DNA of 64,000 nt from Agelaius tricolor (lineage: Eukaryota > Chordata > Aves > Passeriformes > Icteridae). The translations under genes were made by a program, and so were the position numbers. Shown here piece after piece: positions 12,720-27,700 of the stretch. Below the pieces are notes generated by a model, which searched no databases, was not told where the DNA came from, and saw only the letters and a list, made by a program, of their open reading frames with translations. The number at the start of each line of letters is the position of its first letter. The stretch's first letter is position 1. Location: the NCBI GenBank assembly GCA_023055355.1, contig JALJCS010000009.1:27739001-27803000 (forward strand), written 5' to 3'.

Positions 12720-15700
12720 CTCTTGAAATGGAAAAGATTGTGCATCCCTAACTGTGGGTGAAGGTAGCTATTGCTGCCTAAGATGAGTACATTTGAGAGG
12801 CTGCCTTCTCAAATAAAACTAGGGCATTGTTGGGCATTGCATTCTTGAATAGCTTTAGCAAACACAGAAGGCTGAAGACTAGGAGAAACAAGGTAGATAA
12901 AAAGCAAAACAAAACAAAGGCATACAGTAACTTGAGAGAATATTCACATTTTCCATACAAACTGACAGGATGTTACAGTTTCTGGAGCATGGCAGGGCTA
13001 TATGTTCCTGGTTTTAGCAGAAAGGTTATAAAAATTCAGTGACTGAGTTTCTAGGTCATAATGCAAGCTGTCATGTATTTTTCTTTCTGCCTTTCAAAGT
13101 GCGATGACTTCTCTGTTTCATTTAAGTTCTGGAGAACTGCTTTTAACTTTTCAGGCATGCTCCTCCTCTGGGTTAAGTAAGTGCAATAGCACTGAGGAGA
13201 GGTCAGGATCTAGCCTATTTAGCATCTTCTTCACTGATAGCTTACAAATAAAATTTGGAGTTTAAAATACTTTGTATGCACAGTCTATCATTCTCCATCC
13301 AAGTTGCCATTATTGGATAATTAAACAGGACAGGAGATTAAAATGTACTTGAATTAAAAGGTTTGGACATGAGGAGTCATTTGTCATTAAATGACTTATC
13401 TACCATTGATCAAGGCTTGCAATTTTATTATACTTTTCCCTAAGACACAAAAGAGATGGATAATTTGTCACTGCTGAGTATTGACTTAAAATGTTTAACT
13501 TTTTTTCAGTAGCTATATAAATATGTGATGGTTCTTTGTATTTATTTTCTGTCTCACTCTCTCCAAAAAGCATGTAATCCTCTTCAAGCCTCTTGTTCTA
13601 ATAGAAATCTTAACCTGCTGCAATGAATTAAGCAACATTTTACCTTCTCACAAAGTAAAAAAGCATTTATGTGTATCCTTAGACCACATCCACTTCTGGA
13701 AGTTGGATGTTAATAAAGGTTTGAACTTGTTAATCTTACTTCAGCAAAACTTCTGTTCATCCTACCTAGCTGCAAGTTCAGGGCAGCTGCAAATGAAGTG
13801 AAGGTCTGTGTCAAGTCAGGAGACAAAATTGCTGACTGTGGTGTGGGCTGTGCTTCTGTAAGCTCTGAGGGTTGATTAACCCAGTCCCGGAGACTGTGCA
13901 TCAAAGCAATGCAAAGTCCTCTGCGGATCATGAAAGGTGGCAGTCAGGGAAGAACTGGTCCCAGGTTGCACCACCACCAAGATTAACCTTCTAGATATCT
14001 GACAGGGGTGGAACAAATCCTCTTTGCTCTGTGCCTGCCCAGGGAAGCATTCATTTCTTGTGTAATGTTTTTCTGTACCTGTGTGTTAGTCTGAAAGACC
14101 TTCCACATAGAGTAGAGAAACAACACTGGAAAGGTGTTGTGCAAGGATTTTGCTTGCATGGTGTGGGTGTCCCCAGCAATAAGCTGCAGTGACTTCTAAT
14201 GCATCTAGTGCATCTAATAAGACAGTGATGCCACCTTGAAAAGGCACAGGCTGGGAAAACCATGGAATTCTCAGGGAAATCTGTATATGTGGTGGATACT
14301 GATGAAAGTTTGGCTTGTCAGCTCCTAAACCAAAGCAATCTATCTGCATTTCAGTAGACTGCTCATGCTTAGACCTGATGCATTCCTAGATCTGTGTACA
14401 AGAAGCTTTTTCAGTCACATTGCATTTTCTTGCCCCAAGGATTGTAAGGTTTAGCAGCCTCTGAGGACTTCTGCAAAGATGCAAAATACCTGGAGGATAC
14501 AGCTCTCCCATGCCCTGCTTTTCTTTAAGAAACCTGGGGCAGCTAGGATGCTTGCACAAGACATTCGGGGCCACCAGAGCACTGCCTCCATTTGCTCTGG
14601 GACTGAATCCTTGGATATCCCTGCTTCACCAGTAGCACACTGTCATCAGCAGGCTGTGAGGCATCACTGCCTGTGCCCAGCCTCACTGCCACCCTCTGCC
14701 CAGCCACACAGTACAGCTAAGGCCCTGTGCATTCAACACAGCCCATCTGCATGTCAAGTAATCTAAATTTACCCCTGGATTTTTAACCTTCCTTCCCAAG
14801 ACTCTTCTTGCTGCACTGCTGACCAGTTTGAAAACACACACATTCTTTGTTCTTTGTGAAAATAAACAAGCTTTTGAACTTTGATATGTTAATCCTGAAA
14901 GAAAAAAGAAGATACAGGAGCAAGCCACCTGAAGAAATGTAAGCCACAGCCTGTCAGTGAGTGTTTAGGTGCCTGTATTCCTTCTTGGATTTGGCCATTT
15001 GCCTGACAGCACTCACCATCAGACTTAGCTTTTCACCAACTGTTTCCTACAAATCACAGTGAAAGCAAACTCCCACAGACTTCCATAGGGTTCTGCCAGT
15101 GTAAGGCCATCTTTTTTCAAAGCAATCCTCCAGCAATGGTAAGAAGAGAGTTGGTAGAAAGCCTAGGCTGGGGATGTTCTTCCTTGAATAATTAAATAAT
15201 TGGCAATGGCATTCTTGGTGGTGTTATTAAAACCCCATGACTCAGATATGGCTGTGAAAATGTTAAGGACCTGATTTATTTTACTGATAGAAGAGTTGAT
15301 TTGTGTGCTTGGGATTTTCTCTTTGCAGGGTCAGAACAATTCAAACTCTTTATCTTCACTACTTGCCTCTAGCTAGGTTCACGTTTTGCTCTCCACAGGA
15401 GTGGAAAGTTTTAAATTAACACATAATACACTGAATTTGAGAAGGAAATCATGCTGCTTGTTCTTTATTTTCAGAATCTTGTAGCTAAACTACAATGATG
15501 TTTTGACCTTTTATTTAGGATAGTTCTATAAACAAATGGGGTGAGCACATGCATGATCTTTGCAAATAGATGCTTTAATATATTTTGTGCCTCAATATGA
15601 CATTGTGGGGTGCTCACAATCTTGGCAAAAACTCAATTACCTGAGTCAGCACTCATTTGCAAATACAGAGCCTGAGACCTGGTCCTTAAGGGCTCTCTTT

Positions 15701-18700
15701 GTTTGGTGAGCATGCAATTTATTTTTTTAAACTGACACAAATTTTCCCATATCAAATAATGCATTTTATTTCAGAAGACGTACTAGGTCAATGGTTTGGA
15801 CTGATGAAAGATTAAAATAGTAACATGTTCTAACTAAAATAATTCAGAGCTGGAAAAGCCTGGTATGGAGGAAAAAACAACCAACCAAACCCCATGCATA
15901 CCTAGAAAAAGGGCTATTATACAGCTCCAACAACTTAACTCCCTTTTCCCCTGCAATAGGCAAAATTGTGATTCTTCTCTGTCCCACTGGCAGAAGAAAA
16001 AGGTGATTCTGGCTGATTTGCAGTATTCAGCAGTTAAACAACATTTGAAACTTTCCCAATTCAAATGCCAGAAAAGTGTGGCGATACCGTTAAGCCTTAT
16101 GAATGAGGAGCCAGTGAGATTTCAAGGAATATGGGATGAGTGTTTCCTTCTCTTCCTCCTCTAGTTTCATGCCATTTGTCTGTCTTCTTAAGAGCATGCT
16201 GCCCTGTCCTTTACTGAACTGCTGCCCTGGTGCTCTCAATCACTTTCTGTGACAAGCTTACACCCACTTGCTGCAGCACCTTGTGTTTAATTTGGCCACT
16301 AGTGGTTAACTCAGAAGTGCCATTTCTGGGCCAGCTCCACTTGGAACCACCAACACCGCTTCCAAGCCTTGACAACAACTGGCATTTTGTACACACACAA
16401 TGCCAGATATTTCAGAATAGCTGGGACTCACAGAAGCCTGGCAGAGGTGTTGAAGTCCCCACTGTTGCCTGCACAGACACCTGTGCAACACCAGACAACA
16501 TGGGTGAAGAGGCCTTGCAAACACTCACACTCCTTCACCCCTTTCCCAAACCCACCCACCTACCACTGAAGGTCTGTATCCCCAGTTCTCTCCCCCTTCA
16601 TCTGCTCTGTGTACCTTCAAGGAGATCTCAGTTGCTACTAGTCTCTTTGTGCTGGGCCAGCGACTGTGCACTCTCCCCACCTTCCCCTCCATGAGAACTC
16701 CCAGGGCAATCCCCATACCCAAGCAGGACTCAGGATCTTGCCCCTAAGCTCACATTCCATTTCCTCTGCTCCTTTGGAAAGACCAAGGTACGTACATGTG
16801 AAACTATGGCAAGGGTATCAGCTGCAAGACTTTCTCCTGTCATTTCATGTGTAAGAGCTTCCAGTCTTCCTGCCACAAAACTGATATTAGTTTGTTGCAT
16901 GCTGTTAGAGTGTAACTATGATTAAGTCATGCAATTGCTCCATATCAGAGGTGGGTAAGTGAATATTTACCAGATACTGGTACTTTGGAGTTCGCTCAAT
17001 ATTATTAGATAAATCGGCATAATAAAACACTTAGGAACCCTTTGATCGAAAGGCTGCATATGTATTTCAGATCTAAAATGTCCATGGTACCAGAACATTT
17101 GCTTATGTGCATGCTTCCAGATTGCCATGCACAGCAATATTCTTCCTGGATTTCCCTTGAGCTCTGCTAAATCAGGCATTTTAGAGTTCAGTGTCAGCTG
17201 GCTTTGCCCTACACATTGCCACAACCCATTCATGAAGAAAAAAACCTATTAATTTTTTGCTTAAATTTAATATTAGAATTTGAATAAAGCAGCATTTCTA
17301 GCAACACAGTGTACGGTACAAATCTTCAAGGATTTTTAATGTACTTGCTTCAAGGTGATCATACTTGTTCTCAGAGAGGAACTTCCCTGTAAACTATGCC
17401 ATTACACTTCACCAGGTATTTTACCTTTGAACCGGGTTGGACCTGCTGTTACTGGAAATAAGTAATTGTACTAACTGGATGGTTAGTTCCCAGAATAGTC
17501 ATTTTATAACTAGGGAGACTACTTCAACTGCAGCCTTTCAAATCTCTGACTATATTATAGCTTTACTTGGCAGCATTCAGGGGATAAAACCCTGCTGAGT
17601 GCCACCTTAGTAAGTTCTTATTAGCAATGCTAATATTTGGGCTTCTGGACGAAAGATGATTACAGGTTAAATTATATTGGGATAGCATCATGTGGCTGAT
17701 TAAAACTGAAACAAACTGCTAATGCTGTAAAGAATGCACCTATTTATAGGCCTGAATCCACTTCTAAAACAAGAAGAGAAAAAATTTCTGAAAAGTTTCC
17801 TCATTTTATGTACTACTGTGTACAAGTAAAACACATGATTTCTGTTGGGCATTTTTCCAAAGGAAAAGGAAATCAAAAGAGGCAAAACCAGGTGAAATAC
17901 ATCTTCCTTTAAACCCAGGCATTATTATTAAAGGTTTAGGGCTTTGTTTGGAATTGCAGTGCTAGTCTGGTAAACTGTTATGTAAAATTGCCACTAAATC
18001 AACATAATTGCTGCCATGGAATGGGTTCTTAGTACAGTGAAACACAATAGGGCTTGTTGCTCTGCCATCTCTTCTGCCCCTGCTTGGATATATTCTGCAC
18101 CATGATGGCAATATAATGGACTTCTATCCTTGGGCATCATCTCTGCGGTATTTGCCTTCCAAATTGACCATGTTATCTGAGGCCCACCAAATTCTATGGG
18201 AAAAAGCATTGAACAAGTAGGATTTGACTTGCAGAGCTTTTAAGGAGGTTTATGCGGAAGGCTTAATGCAGGTCAATGAAGAGTTTTAGAGAACTGTAGA
18301 ACTGTCTATTTCTTTTTAAGATTCTTTTCATGTTATATAAACTTCATTGACAGAGTCCAGCATATCTGTGCTCCCAAAACGATATGCCAGGAATCATTCT
18401 GATATGATGTTACTTTTGGTGCAAGGTGACAGACAAAGGGGAGACAGTACTGGATAATACAGGAAAAAGAGAAGACATGGAGTGCCAGGGTGTGTTGCAG
18501 TTTCTGGTCTGCCATTTCTTTCACAACCCAAATCACATCTTCAACCTCAGCCTGCACTGACACAAGCAGGCTGGTTTTAAACTGGCTAACAAAGCTACAG
18601 AAAAAGGCACAAGTAGCCAAGTCTCTTGTCAGCACCAGAGCAATCATTGGGCTGATGGAATTGTGCTACTGTGTACCCTGCTGCCTCATCTAAAAGTAGT

Positions 18701-21700
18701 CTAGGTCCAGCTTTATGGGCCACCATTTCCTCCTTGTGAATAGCCCCACCTTTGTGTTATGAAGCAATTGTCCTTTTTATGTCTCTGTCTTCCAGTTTCT
18801 TATTCATAAACCTTGTCTACTATTACTGCCATGAAGAAAAAATGCTTGAAACAGCTTTCATACCATGGACAAGAGAAAACCTGGCACCCAGCTGACCTGA
18901 AATGTGACTGAGTTCAGTCCTTTTGTCCTTTTCTGCCTTTCAAGTGGTCATTTTATGATATGCTATCCCACTGTTTTCCCTACAAAAGAGAAGGCAGAGT
19001 GACATTTCCTACCCTTTCACTCTCCAAACTGACAGCAGTTCACCCCTGTGGTGACTCCTTTTTCCCTTAGGCAGACAGGTAATTTACACAGAGTATGTGC
19101 TCTGGACAAGTGATGGACAAGTGCCACAGTGGTCAGGGAAAACATCTGAAACCCTACACACCATTCTGAGCTTCAGAGGGCACCCGTCTCTCCTCACAAC
19201 AAAAATAGGCCAGAAATACTGTAAGAATAGACCTCTCTCATGGGGTTTTGGCATATCAGCTCCTGTTTGAGGCCAGAGATGTCTGAAAAATTGAGAGAGG
19301 TCTCAATTGAGAGGAAGGTTAAAAGAAATCTTGGTGCTCATAGGAGAGGAGACATAAAAAGAAGGAGACAAGTGAAAAAAAAAGGATGAAAGGGGAAGGA
19401 GAAAAAGGAAAGGACCTTGATGTTTTAAAGAATGATTTGGATTTGGGTTTATTTTAAAATTATTTTGGTCATCTCCAAGAGCTGCCAAGTGTCAGTCATC
19501 AGAACAAGCACTTCCCAAGGCCCTAGCTCTCCTCCTCCTCACTATCCTGCATTGCATGCAGTCCCCTACAGAAGGGAAGTGCAAAGGTGTTGCACAAACT
19601 ATGAAATCAGAATGGCGGGGCTTTGTACTCCCTATGTTTTTATGCTGCAGAAAAGGATTACATACAGCACAGGAAAATGAAACTAATCTCCTATAGCCTC
19701 AGCACAGGAGATAGATCCCTGCTGGGGGATCTGATGCTACCATTGGCAAAAAGTGTCAGCACCCAGTGAAACTGGTAGGAGTCTAGGGCATGCAAAATAA
19801 AAGAATTGTATGACTGGCTCTGGAATATTCATTTAAAGCCCTTGACAACAGTGGGAATCCCTTCCTGGGCTCAGCTGTTCCAGACCAGACTGGAAATGCC
19901 AGCCAAAAAGCAAAGTAAGGAGATGTTACTATTGCCCTTTATTCATTTAGACTTACTGTAATGTAAACAGATACGAAACCTGAGAAAGCAAATTCTCAGA
20001 GTGCACCTTGTGCTTTGAGGATGTTTAAAAATTCCCAGTCCTTTATAAATAGAATAGGCAGGAATTAGGGAGGGGAAAAAAATCCCTTGAAGATATTTCC
20101 TGGTTCCTGGAAGAAACACGACTTACTCAACTTGGACCAGGTCCAGATGCACACTGCCCCCTTGACAGGAGGCTTTGCTTTTGGTAATGCTTTGTATCCG
20201 TGTTTGCCATTTGAACTGGCGGCACCCTGAACAGCAGGAGCAGGCACAAAGAAAAGGTTGTATGGTGCAGATGGCGGAAAGCCAGGCTTGGCTAGGGGGC
20301 TGCAGACAGTCTTGAGCACTGCATGTGAGGGCCAAAGGAGGAGGAGGATTGACCAAGATGGCTTGGTGGCTTGGCCCTCAACCAGAGATAATAAGATATC
20401 CTCTATTTCTCTGCTGTTTTTCAGATTTTTGATGGAAAAACCCCAGCTTTTACCCAAAATCCATTTGTGGTCAGTCTGCAAAGTCAACTGCTCTTTACAA
20501 AAAATTGCTGTTCACTTATCAGCATGGTATTTCTGTGAAGCTCCTTTCTGGATATAATTTCCTCATGTTTGTAGTGCTGTAAATCTGGCTGCACACAAGG
20601 GCAGAAATATCCAAGCAGGTGGTTGTCAGAGTTCTTCCTCCAACATAGCACAGGATCTGCTAGGCCAGGTCACACTAGCAACCACCAAGTTTAGTATCTT
20701 GTCTGAGGCATCAGGCAATGCCACCTTCTCAAGAGGCAAATTCAGAATTCCATTAATGATTCAGTGCTGGCTAAGAGGGAGAAAAATTCCTTTCTCCCTA
20801 AATAAATCAAATACTCAGCATCCCAGACCTATTTCCATCAAATTCCAGTTTTTTGTCTGCTTTGTTCTTCACACACACTTCCCCACTCACATGATGGCAC
20901 ACCTTTCCAAATATTAGGTGAATTCGGTCTAATGGGAGCCCACACTCTTAAAGAGTCTACCAAATCCCTTGTCCTTGTCATGCCACAGGGCACAGCCCAT
21001 ACCAACCTACAGCCAGAAGCCAGGCATGTTCAGCTGCCCTGGGGAGAAATCAGGTGAGGGAATGGATACTCCTATTGTCTTGCTTACAATTCAAACAGGA
21101 TTTAAGATGTTGCAGGACCTTCCAAATAAGTGAATGCAGTCATTTTATGAAGGTGATGTTGAGCAGGTCAATTGAACTTCTGAATAGCACAAAGCTTTGC
21201 AGGGAACAGAAATGCTTTGATGGCTTCAATGATGGTATAAGGGACTAGGTAAACCTATTCACACAGATTTTCCAGACAATCGCAAGCTCTTAAATGTTTA
21301 CAGAAACCACTGCCAGCTGTCGAAGCCCTATCCTATTGAAATCATGGCCTTCAGCCACTGCATCTCAGGTTCTCATTTATGAAAGAAGTGGCAGAGCCTG
21401 TGGTGCTCATTCCTGGCCCTGGTATAGGGCAAATACTAAGGGACTGAGGGACTAAAAAGCAGGTCCTGAAACTTGTCCCACCTTTCCTTGGGCTGGTGTG
21501 ACATATCTGCCAGCTGGTGCAGCTGGCTCTGACTGCCCTCTAGTGCAGGGATCAAACCTGCTGAATAATTTAAAAGATGGGGTTAGGTATGAATGTGGTT
21601 GAATGGTGAGCCAGCTCTTGCTCAAGTGTCAGAGGTCTGTGGTTGGCAAGGAGACTCCCAAGTTGTGTTCCAGGTGGCACATTGACCATAATATGAGGCC

Positions 21701-24700
21701 ACCAATATGCTTTAACACTGCAGAACAACCAGCTGTGTCTGTTTTTGCAAACAGAAATTCTCATGCAAATTGCACGTAATTCAGTAAATTATCACCAAAT
21801 CAGAAGCATCACATCATCATTTACATTTTAGAAGTGTCAGAAAGAGCTTTTGGGCGTAATGTATCTAAGAGAATGCTTGGCTAGTTCAGTCTCTGTGTCA
21901 CATGTTGGTGATTGACTACTAAACAAATTCATGAATCTTCTCACCTTACAGGAGGTTTTATAACTTTTCCATAAAAGAAGACAATATAGTTTCAAACTAC
22001 TGAAATCTATGAAAGCCCAAGAAAAATATCCTTCTGTGCTACAGTGGAATCAATCACTCCATATAATTTTAAATAATCTGTTTTTTTCTCTCATTGCTTC
22101 AGGCTTTAGAGACATTGTTAAGATGGAAAGCAGAGCAATCTCATAATTAGATTCAGCAACCACCTGCAATTAGATACAGAAAGATAAAATTACATTACTT
22201 GAGAGAAAAGATCTACTTACAGTGGTTCCACATAGACATCCGAACTATTTGTCTTCTTCTGTACACCTGGTGTGTTCTGTCTATAATTTTTATCACGAGA
22301 CAAATGAATTTGAATGAGCTGGGTCAGGATGACCACATTCTTGGAAACCACTTGATAGCTTCCTGTTGAAAAGAGGTATTATAAGGAGATGAAGTTAATA
22401 ATGGGAATGATTCAGAAGAATGGCAATGGACTATAAAGCTTTTTATCTTTTAAAAACTTTTGTGCCAGATTAGTTCACTCAAGATCTTCCAGGACATGGT
22501 ATTTTTTCTGTGAGGTGCCAATATCTGGGCAAAATATGAGAAATTTTACAAATTTGTCCTGTAATCCATAATAGATAGAACTTATTTCAAAAGCATGGTG
22601 CTAAGGAAGCACCATTAGACAGTCAGTGGTAGTAAGTGCCTTGGCTCTGTGGCTGCAGTTAGCTCACATGAGATGTATTAATAGATCCTACATTCCTCAA
22701 GCTCCCCAATACTCACTGATACACCCACATATTTGCACAGCCTGCTGTCCATACCCAGATTTGGCTATATCCCTGTGAAGCTTCTCACTCTTTCCACATT
22801 TATCTATCCTAAACGAGCTAATTACCTGCAAACATTACCATCTCATACTCACCACTCTTCCCAGCTCTTCTAATATATGTAAGTGGCATCTACCATGCTC
22901 TTACATTACTAAAAATCAGCCCAAAGTAATGTGGCCAGAAGTAATTTTAATTTCAAGAACTTAATTAGGTGACTGTGCAGTGCAAATGAATATCCTTCTC
23001 TGGTTCCTCGTGGAGAGTTATCCACATAAAACCACATCATTATAATGTGTAGGTATCAATTCAAGGACAGACACCATGGCACAGAGTCTTATTATGGTCG
23101 GTGCTGGAAGACGTTGTTAGAAATCATTATCACTGCTGCACCTATTCTGTGACTACTTAGAAGATTTTACCTGCAAAGGCACTTTCTAACCAACAATAAA
23201 CACACCTGAGCAGCTCCTTCTGGTCAACTGAGTAACTACTTCTTTTGAGAGTAGTATTTGTACCAGTCCTGCTGGTGTATTGTTTGTGAGATCTCCACTA
23301 ACTATAGTCAAATGATCAGGCTTCAGCAGCAGACCCAGGAAGAGAATCCCAGATTCATAAATGTTTCTGGTACTATACAGCCAGATTTTCAAGTTAACAG
23401 CAGGAACATCTGCACACAGTGCAAATTCTCAGTAATAAAGATGTGCTGACTGCTTGGTGTGAATTCCCACTGGCTGAATACATAGACACAGGGTGGAGGT
23501 GAATGTTTACCACTGGGGCAGCAAACTGATCCTGACTGACAGCAGAAAAATAAGAGGATTTCTTTGAATGGCTGTTTCTTAAAATGAATCTCATGACAAA
23601 CACACAGGTCTGGTTAAATCTTTGTAGAATTAGACAAAATGATTGTTGAATAGCTGCCATTTTCAACCTTAGCTGGCTTATTTCCTCAGTTGCCTTGGGA
23701 AGAGTGTCAGTATGCAAAATTATATGTACAGGCACACTTGCACTTCCTCTCTCTTCCAGAGGTATTCTTAGCAAGCACCTGCTGCAACTGCTCCTGCCAT
23801 TGAGAAACCAGGCTCATTTCAGACTGGGCTTTTCCTCCTTATAAATGCAGTCATACAACAGCATAAATTCAGCAGCTGTGTAACAATTCATTGTATTTGA
23901 AAACAGCTGGAGGAGAAAGAGCATCTAAAAGATCAAACCACCAAACATTTCATCTTCCTTAATGTAACAGGTAAACACACTGTAAATGGAGTTGGTGAAG
24001 TTGGAGCAGACCAGCTTGCATGCCTGAGAGCACAGTCTTGAGTGCACCACTGATCACAGCTGAGCAAGTCTCTCTTAAGCCCTCCTTCAATGTTTTATTT
24101 CCACCCTTTCCTACAGGCACACTGCCTAAGAAGTATGCATAAATTTCATGCCAAAATGTCTCTATCTAGCTTCAAATCAGAGTCATGGGAAAAACTCACA
24201 CTGGCCTCAGCAGAGTTTTCACAAGCCTTTCATACATCCTAACCTACTGCTGATAGTTGTTTGTGTCCCTAAATGACTCAGATGTCCCAGATAATAGCAC
24301 ATGAACAGTGTATCATATTAATCATAGTATGGAGCAATAACTTGACTGTTCCTAAACTATCTGGAACTAATAACTAGGAATGCAGAGATAAGCACAGGTA
24401 CTTTCACAACAGTGTAAGGGAGCTCCATGGACGAATGGCTACTGACCCCTCTCCTTTAGGCCATGTTCAAAATTCCACAGCCTGTGAACCCCAGTCTGAT
24501 CCCCTTTGCTCTCAGAACCAGATATTGCTCTTCTGAAGTCAGTGCAGAGCTATGGAATAGCTCAAGCAGAGGAATAAGTTAATATTATCTATTTTCTCAG
24601 TTACATGTTCTTATGCAGCAGTGAATAAAAGCTTGAAGGGACTTAGGTTTAGTGAAAAGGGAGCAAGATGTCTGAAACTAATTGTAAGGTCAGAGGATGC

Positions 24701-27700
24701 ACACAGGCTGTTACTCCGGGCAGCAAATGGTAGCTTCTTCCTGAGCTACCCTGCAGTAACATCTGCATGTGTCTAGATACAGGCAAGGAAATGGTCTTCT
24801 ATCATTACTATTTCAGAACAATAGAACTAACAAGACACAACTGCTGTCCAATTGCAATTACTATTTTATAACACTGTATAAGATAAAAGTTCCCCCCACC
24901 CCCTCGCCTTCCCTATTATCATGTTTAAGATTGAGGTTTTGTGAATCAGATAACCTTAAATTCAGTTTTCAAAGCAATATTAACCTTGCCCACCAGGGCT
25001 AGTCAGACAGCAGAATGTGCCAAACTATAATTGTAGCAAATAATTTCATGAAGTAATTTTGTCTTGCCTTTCACTTTAGGAATACACACACAAAAGCCAA
25101 CGGGAACACAAAAGCAGAACTCAAAGGAGAATTCTCTAATACAACTGTTTGAAAAGCTTGATTTATATCACTGATTAACTCACAATTTTTCTTTACAAGC
25201 CCAGTTCAAGTTCTTTCCATCAAATATCTGCCTTTAGCTATTCAGTATATAATTGCTTCCCCATAACAGCAGGCAGTTCTAGCAGTCTTACAGTTCTAGC
25301 AGTCTAGCAGTTCTTACTCCTCTGTGTTTTAATCACTTAACCATCACTGGGATCTTTAATATAGAACACTGTGGTTTTAAAGATGTCTCAGTCACATTGT
25401 AGGTACAGTGCAAGCGTGCTGTGAGGTTGAACAGCATAGTCACGAACCCTCCCCACTCTGCTGGGCTAGGAAATGTGCTACCAAAATCCGTGCTACTTAT
25501 TGCCTTGAAACTGTCCTGGAGTTCCACCTCCACCAATATCTTGTAACTAAAAATGGAGCTCTTGCCTCACCCCAAAGAGGTCACTAATTAAAATCAGTAT
25601 TTTTAGACAATAGGTATACTCAGATACACTGCAATTGATACTATAAATATTTTGGGGTTTTATTTTCTTATACAATTCGTCTCTAGAAAAAGGACAGAAA
25701 TTTCACCTTCACTGTAATGACAGCCCAACTTATGAAAATATATACTGGATATAAAATAGAGGAAAGAATAAATCAAATGGCATTCAATGACTTCAGTAGC
25801 TAGCTTTTCAACTACATTAGTGGATGATGGCAGAAACAACAAACAACTGCAAAGCAGCAACTGAGCAGCTGAATTTACAGTATCAGCTCCAACTACATTT
25901 TAAAGATAATTTTATTTTCTCACTTTTTGCCTTCTATTTTTATTTTCCCTCCAAGCAAAGAAAGCATTTGTTGCAATTTCAGCCAAGGCTAGAGAAACTT
26001 CAGGGAAGAGAAGATGAGCAATATCATCAAGTTCCTAATAGCTCAAGTGAGAAACATATCTATGACACCAGTGCTCTGGGTTTTCTCATAGACAGAGACA
26101 TAATGGGAAATTTCCTGTTCCCTCATGGATCTGCAAAACACCTGCTCACCACCTCTTCACATGTCCTGATGCTGTGTATCGGATGTGCAAGGTACAGAAG
26201 GCACATGTGAGTTATCTTCTGACTTGGAAAGGAATCTGAAAGGACTACAGAAGGCTACAAAAAATGCTAAAATGCTGAAAATCAACAGAAGAGGAAAATC
26301 ACACTACTTCACTATTGCTAAGACTCATAGCTTAACAGGGCAAATGGGAAAATGGTTTTTTTGCTGCACTGTCCAATACATTGCTTGCATTACTGGCTGA
26401 CACAGCTGTATGATACCCAGATATTTTCTTGATGCTGATGCATTCACTTTCATAAGACTTCTTACAGAAAAAGGCTACAGCTGTTGAAAGTGTTTCATAG
26501 ATGGATGATGGATCACTTGATAGTTAAGAACTGAATACAGGTCTTTGAAACCTTGACTAATGATTAAATTATTGTACCCTCCTTCCCTTTCCATCCACAG
26601 GGTGCAGTTATCAAGTATCCACTCTGACTGAGAGTAGCCCAAGTAATGAAGTAGGATTTTGATCTGCGTACTTCTGCTTTTTTTGTTGCCCTAAACTCAT
26701 CAAATATCAAAATAAACTTGAGTAAGAAGGGTTCAGTGGGTGGACAATTTTAATGCAAAACATTTGACACTGGAAGTAATTTCCTGCAATGGACCTTGTT
26801 TGTAAGCATTGCATTCAGTGGGGTTTTGTGTGCCCTTCAGGAGGGCTGACCTGCTCTCTAAAGACAAAAGATGCAGTAAAGAGAACTAAAGAAGAAAATA
26901 ATTTGAAATTCACAATAATCAATTAAGATGCCCTTGATAGCCATTCTAAGCAGCCAGAAGTGCATTTTGCTTCACTGTACTTTTGCAGAGAAGATAGGTG
27001 CTTTTATAGGGAAGAATGCATAAATATTTCAGATGATAAGCTGCTTACGTTGTAGACTTCAATTTTCCTAGTGCAAACAAGAAAGCTGCTCTCAACCTTT
27101 AGCTTTTGTCTGTTATTCAGAAATATGTAAGCCCTGGACAGGAGCACATCCGGTCTCATTACAGGGAAGAAACTGAGGGTTGCTACAGTCAAACACAGCA
27201 ATTTGCTGTGGGAGAGTTAAACTGAATTCCTTTTCCTGTATATAGGTTACTGAACTACACAGGTCTTTGTTATTCTATATAAAACTAGAACAATGTACAG
27301 TTATCTGCACTCAGACTAATACATAACATTGTTTTTAAGTTACATGGGCTAGAAAAGAGATTTGGATAAATTTAGTAGCCTTACTGTAAACTGGTTACAA
27401 CTTTGCTGGAGTATTGCACGTTTAATGGAGACAAAGTTTAGTGACTATTTAGTGAGTTCATGTAATTGTAGGTCCTGTGAAAGGTGAAGAGACATCATGG
27501 TGAAGCCACACTGAAACTATTTGTCCACCAGACAGGGAAACTGGCAGTCAGGCAGCCAAAGCTTCCCTTTCAGAATACCAGCCCCTGTGTCAGCTGAATT
27601 ATCTATTTGGAGAGCTCTAGCCCATCTACTCACTTGATCTTTTCCCCCTCCTCTGCCAGGTCCTTGGCAGACACTATTTTGGGACATTATTGTTTTGCCA

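Noticed and set aside
16230..16694. Plus-strand open frame of 154 codons
   Set aside because: Composition is biased to P, S, L, T and C, with no domain, no splice logic and no neighbouring exon; consistent with a chance frame.
20065..20487. Minus-strand open frame of 140 codons
   Set aside because: No recognisable family, and overlapping frames of similar length exist on both strands.
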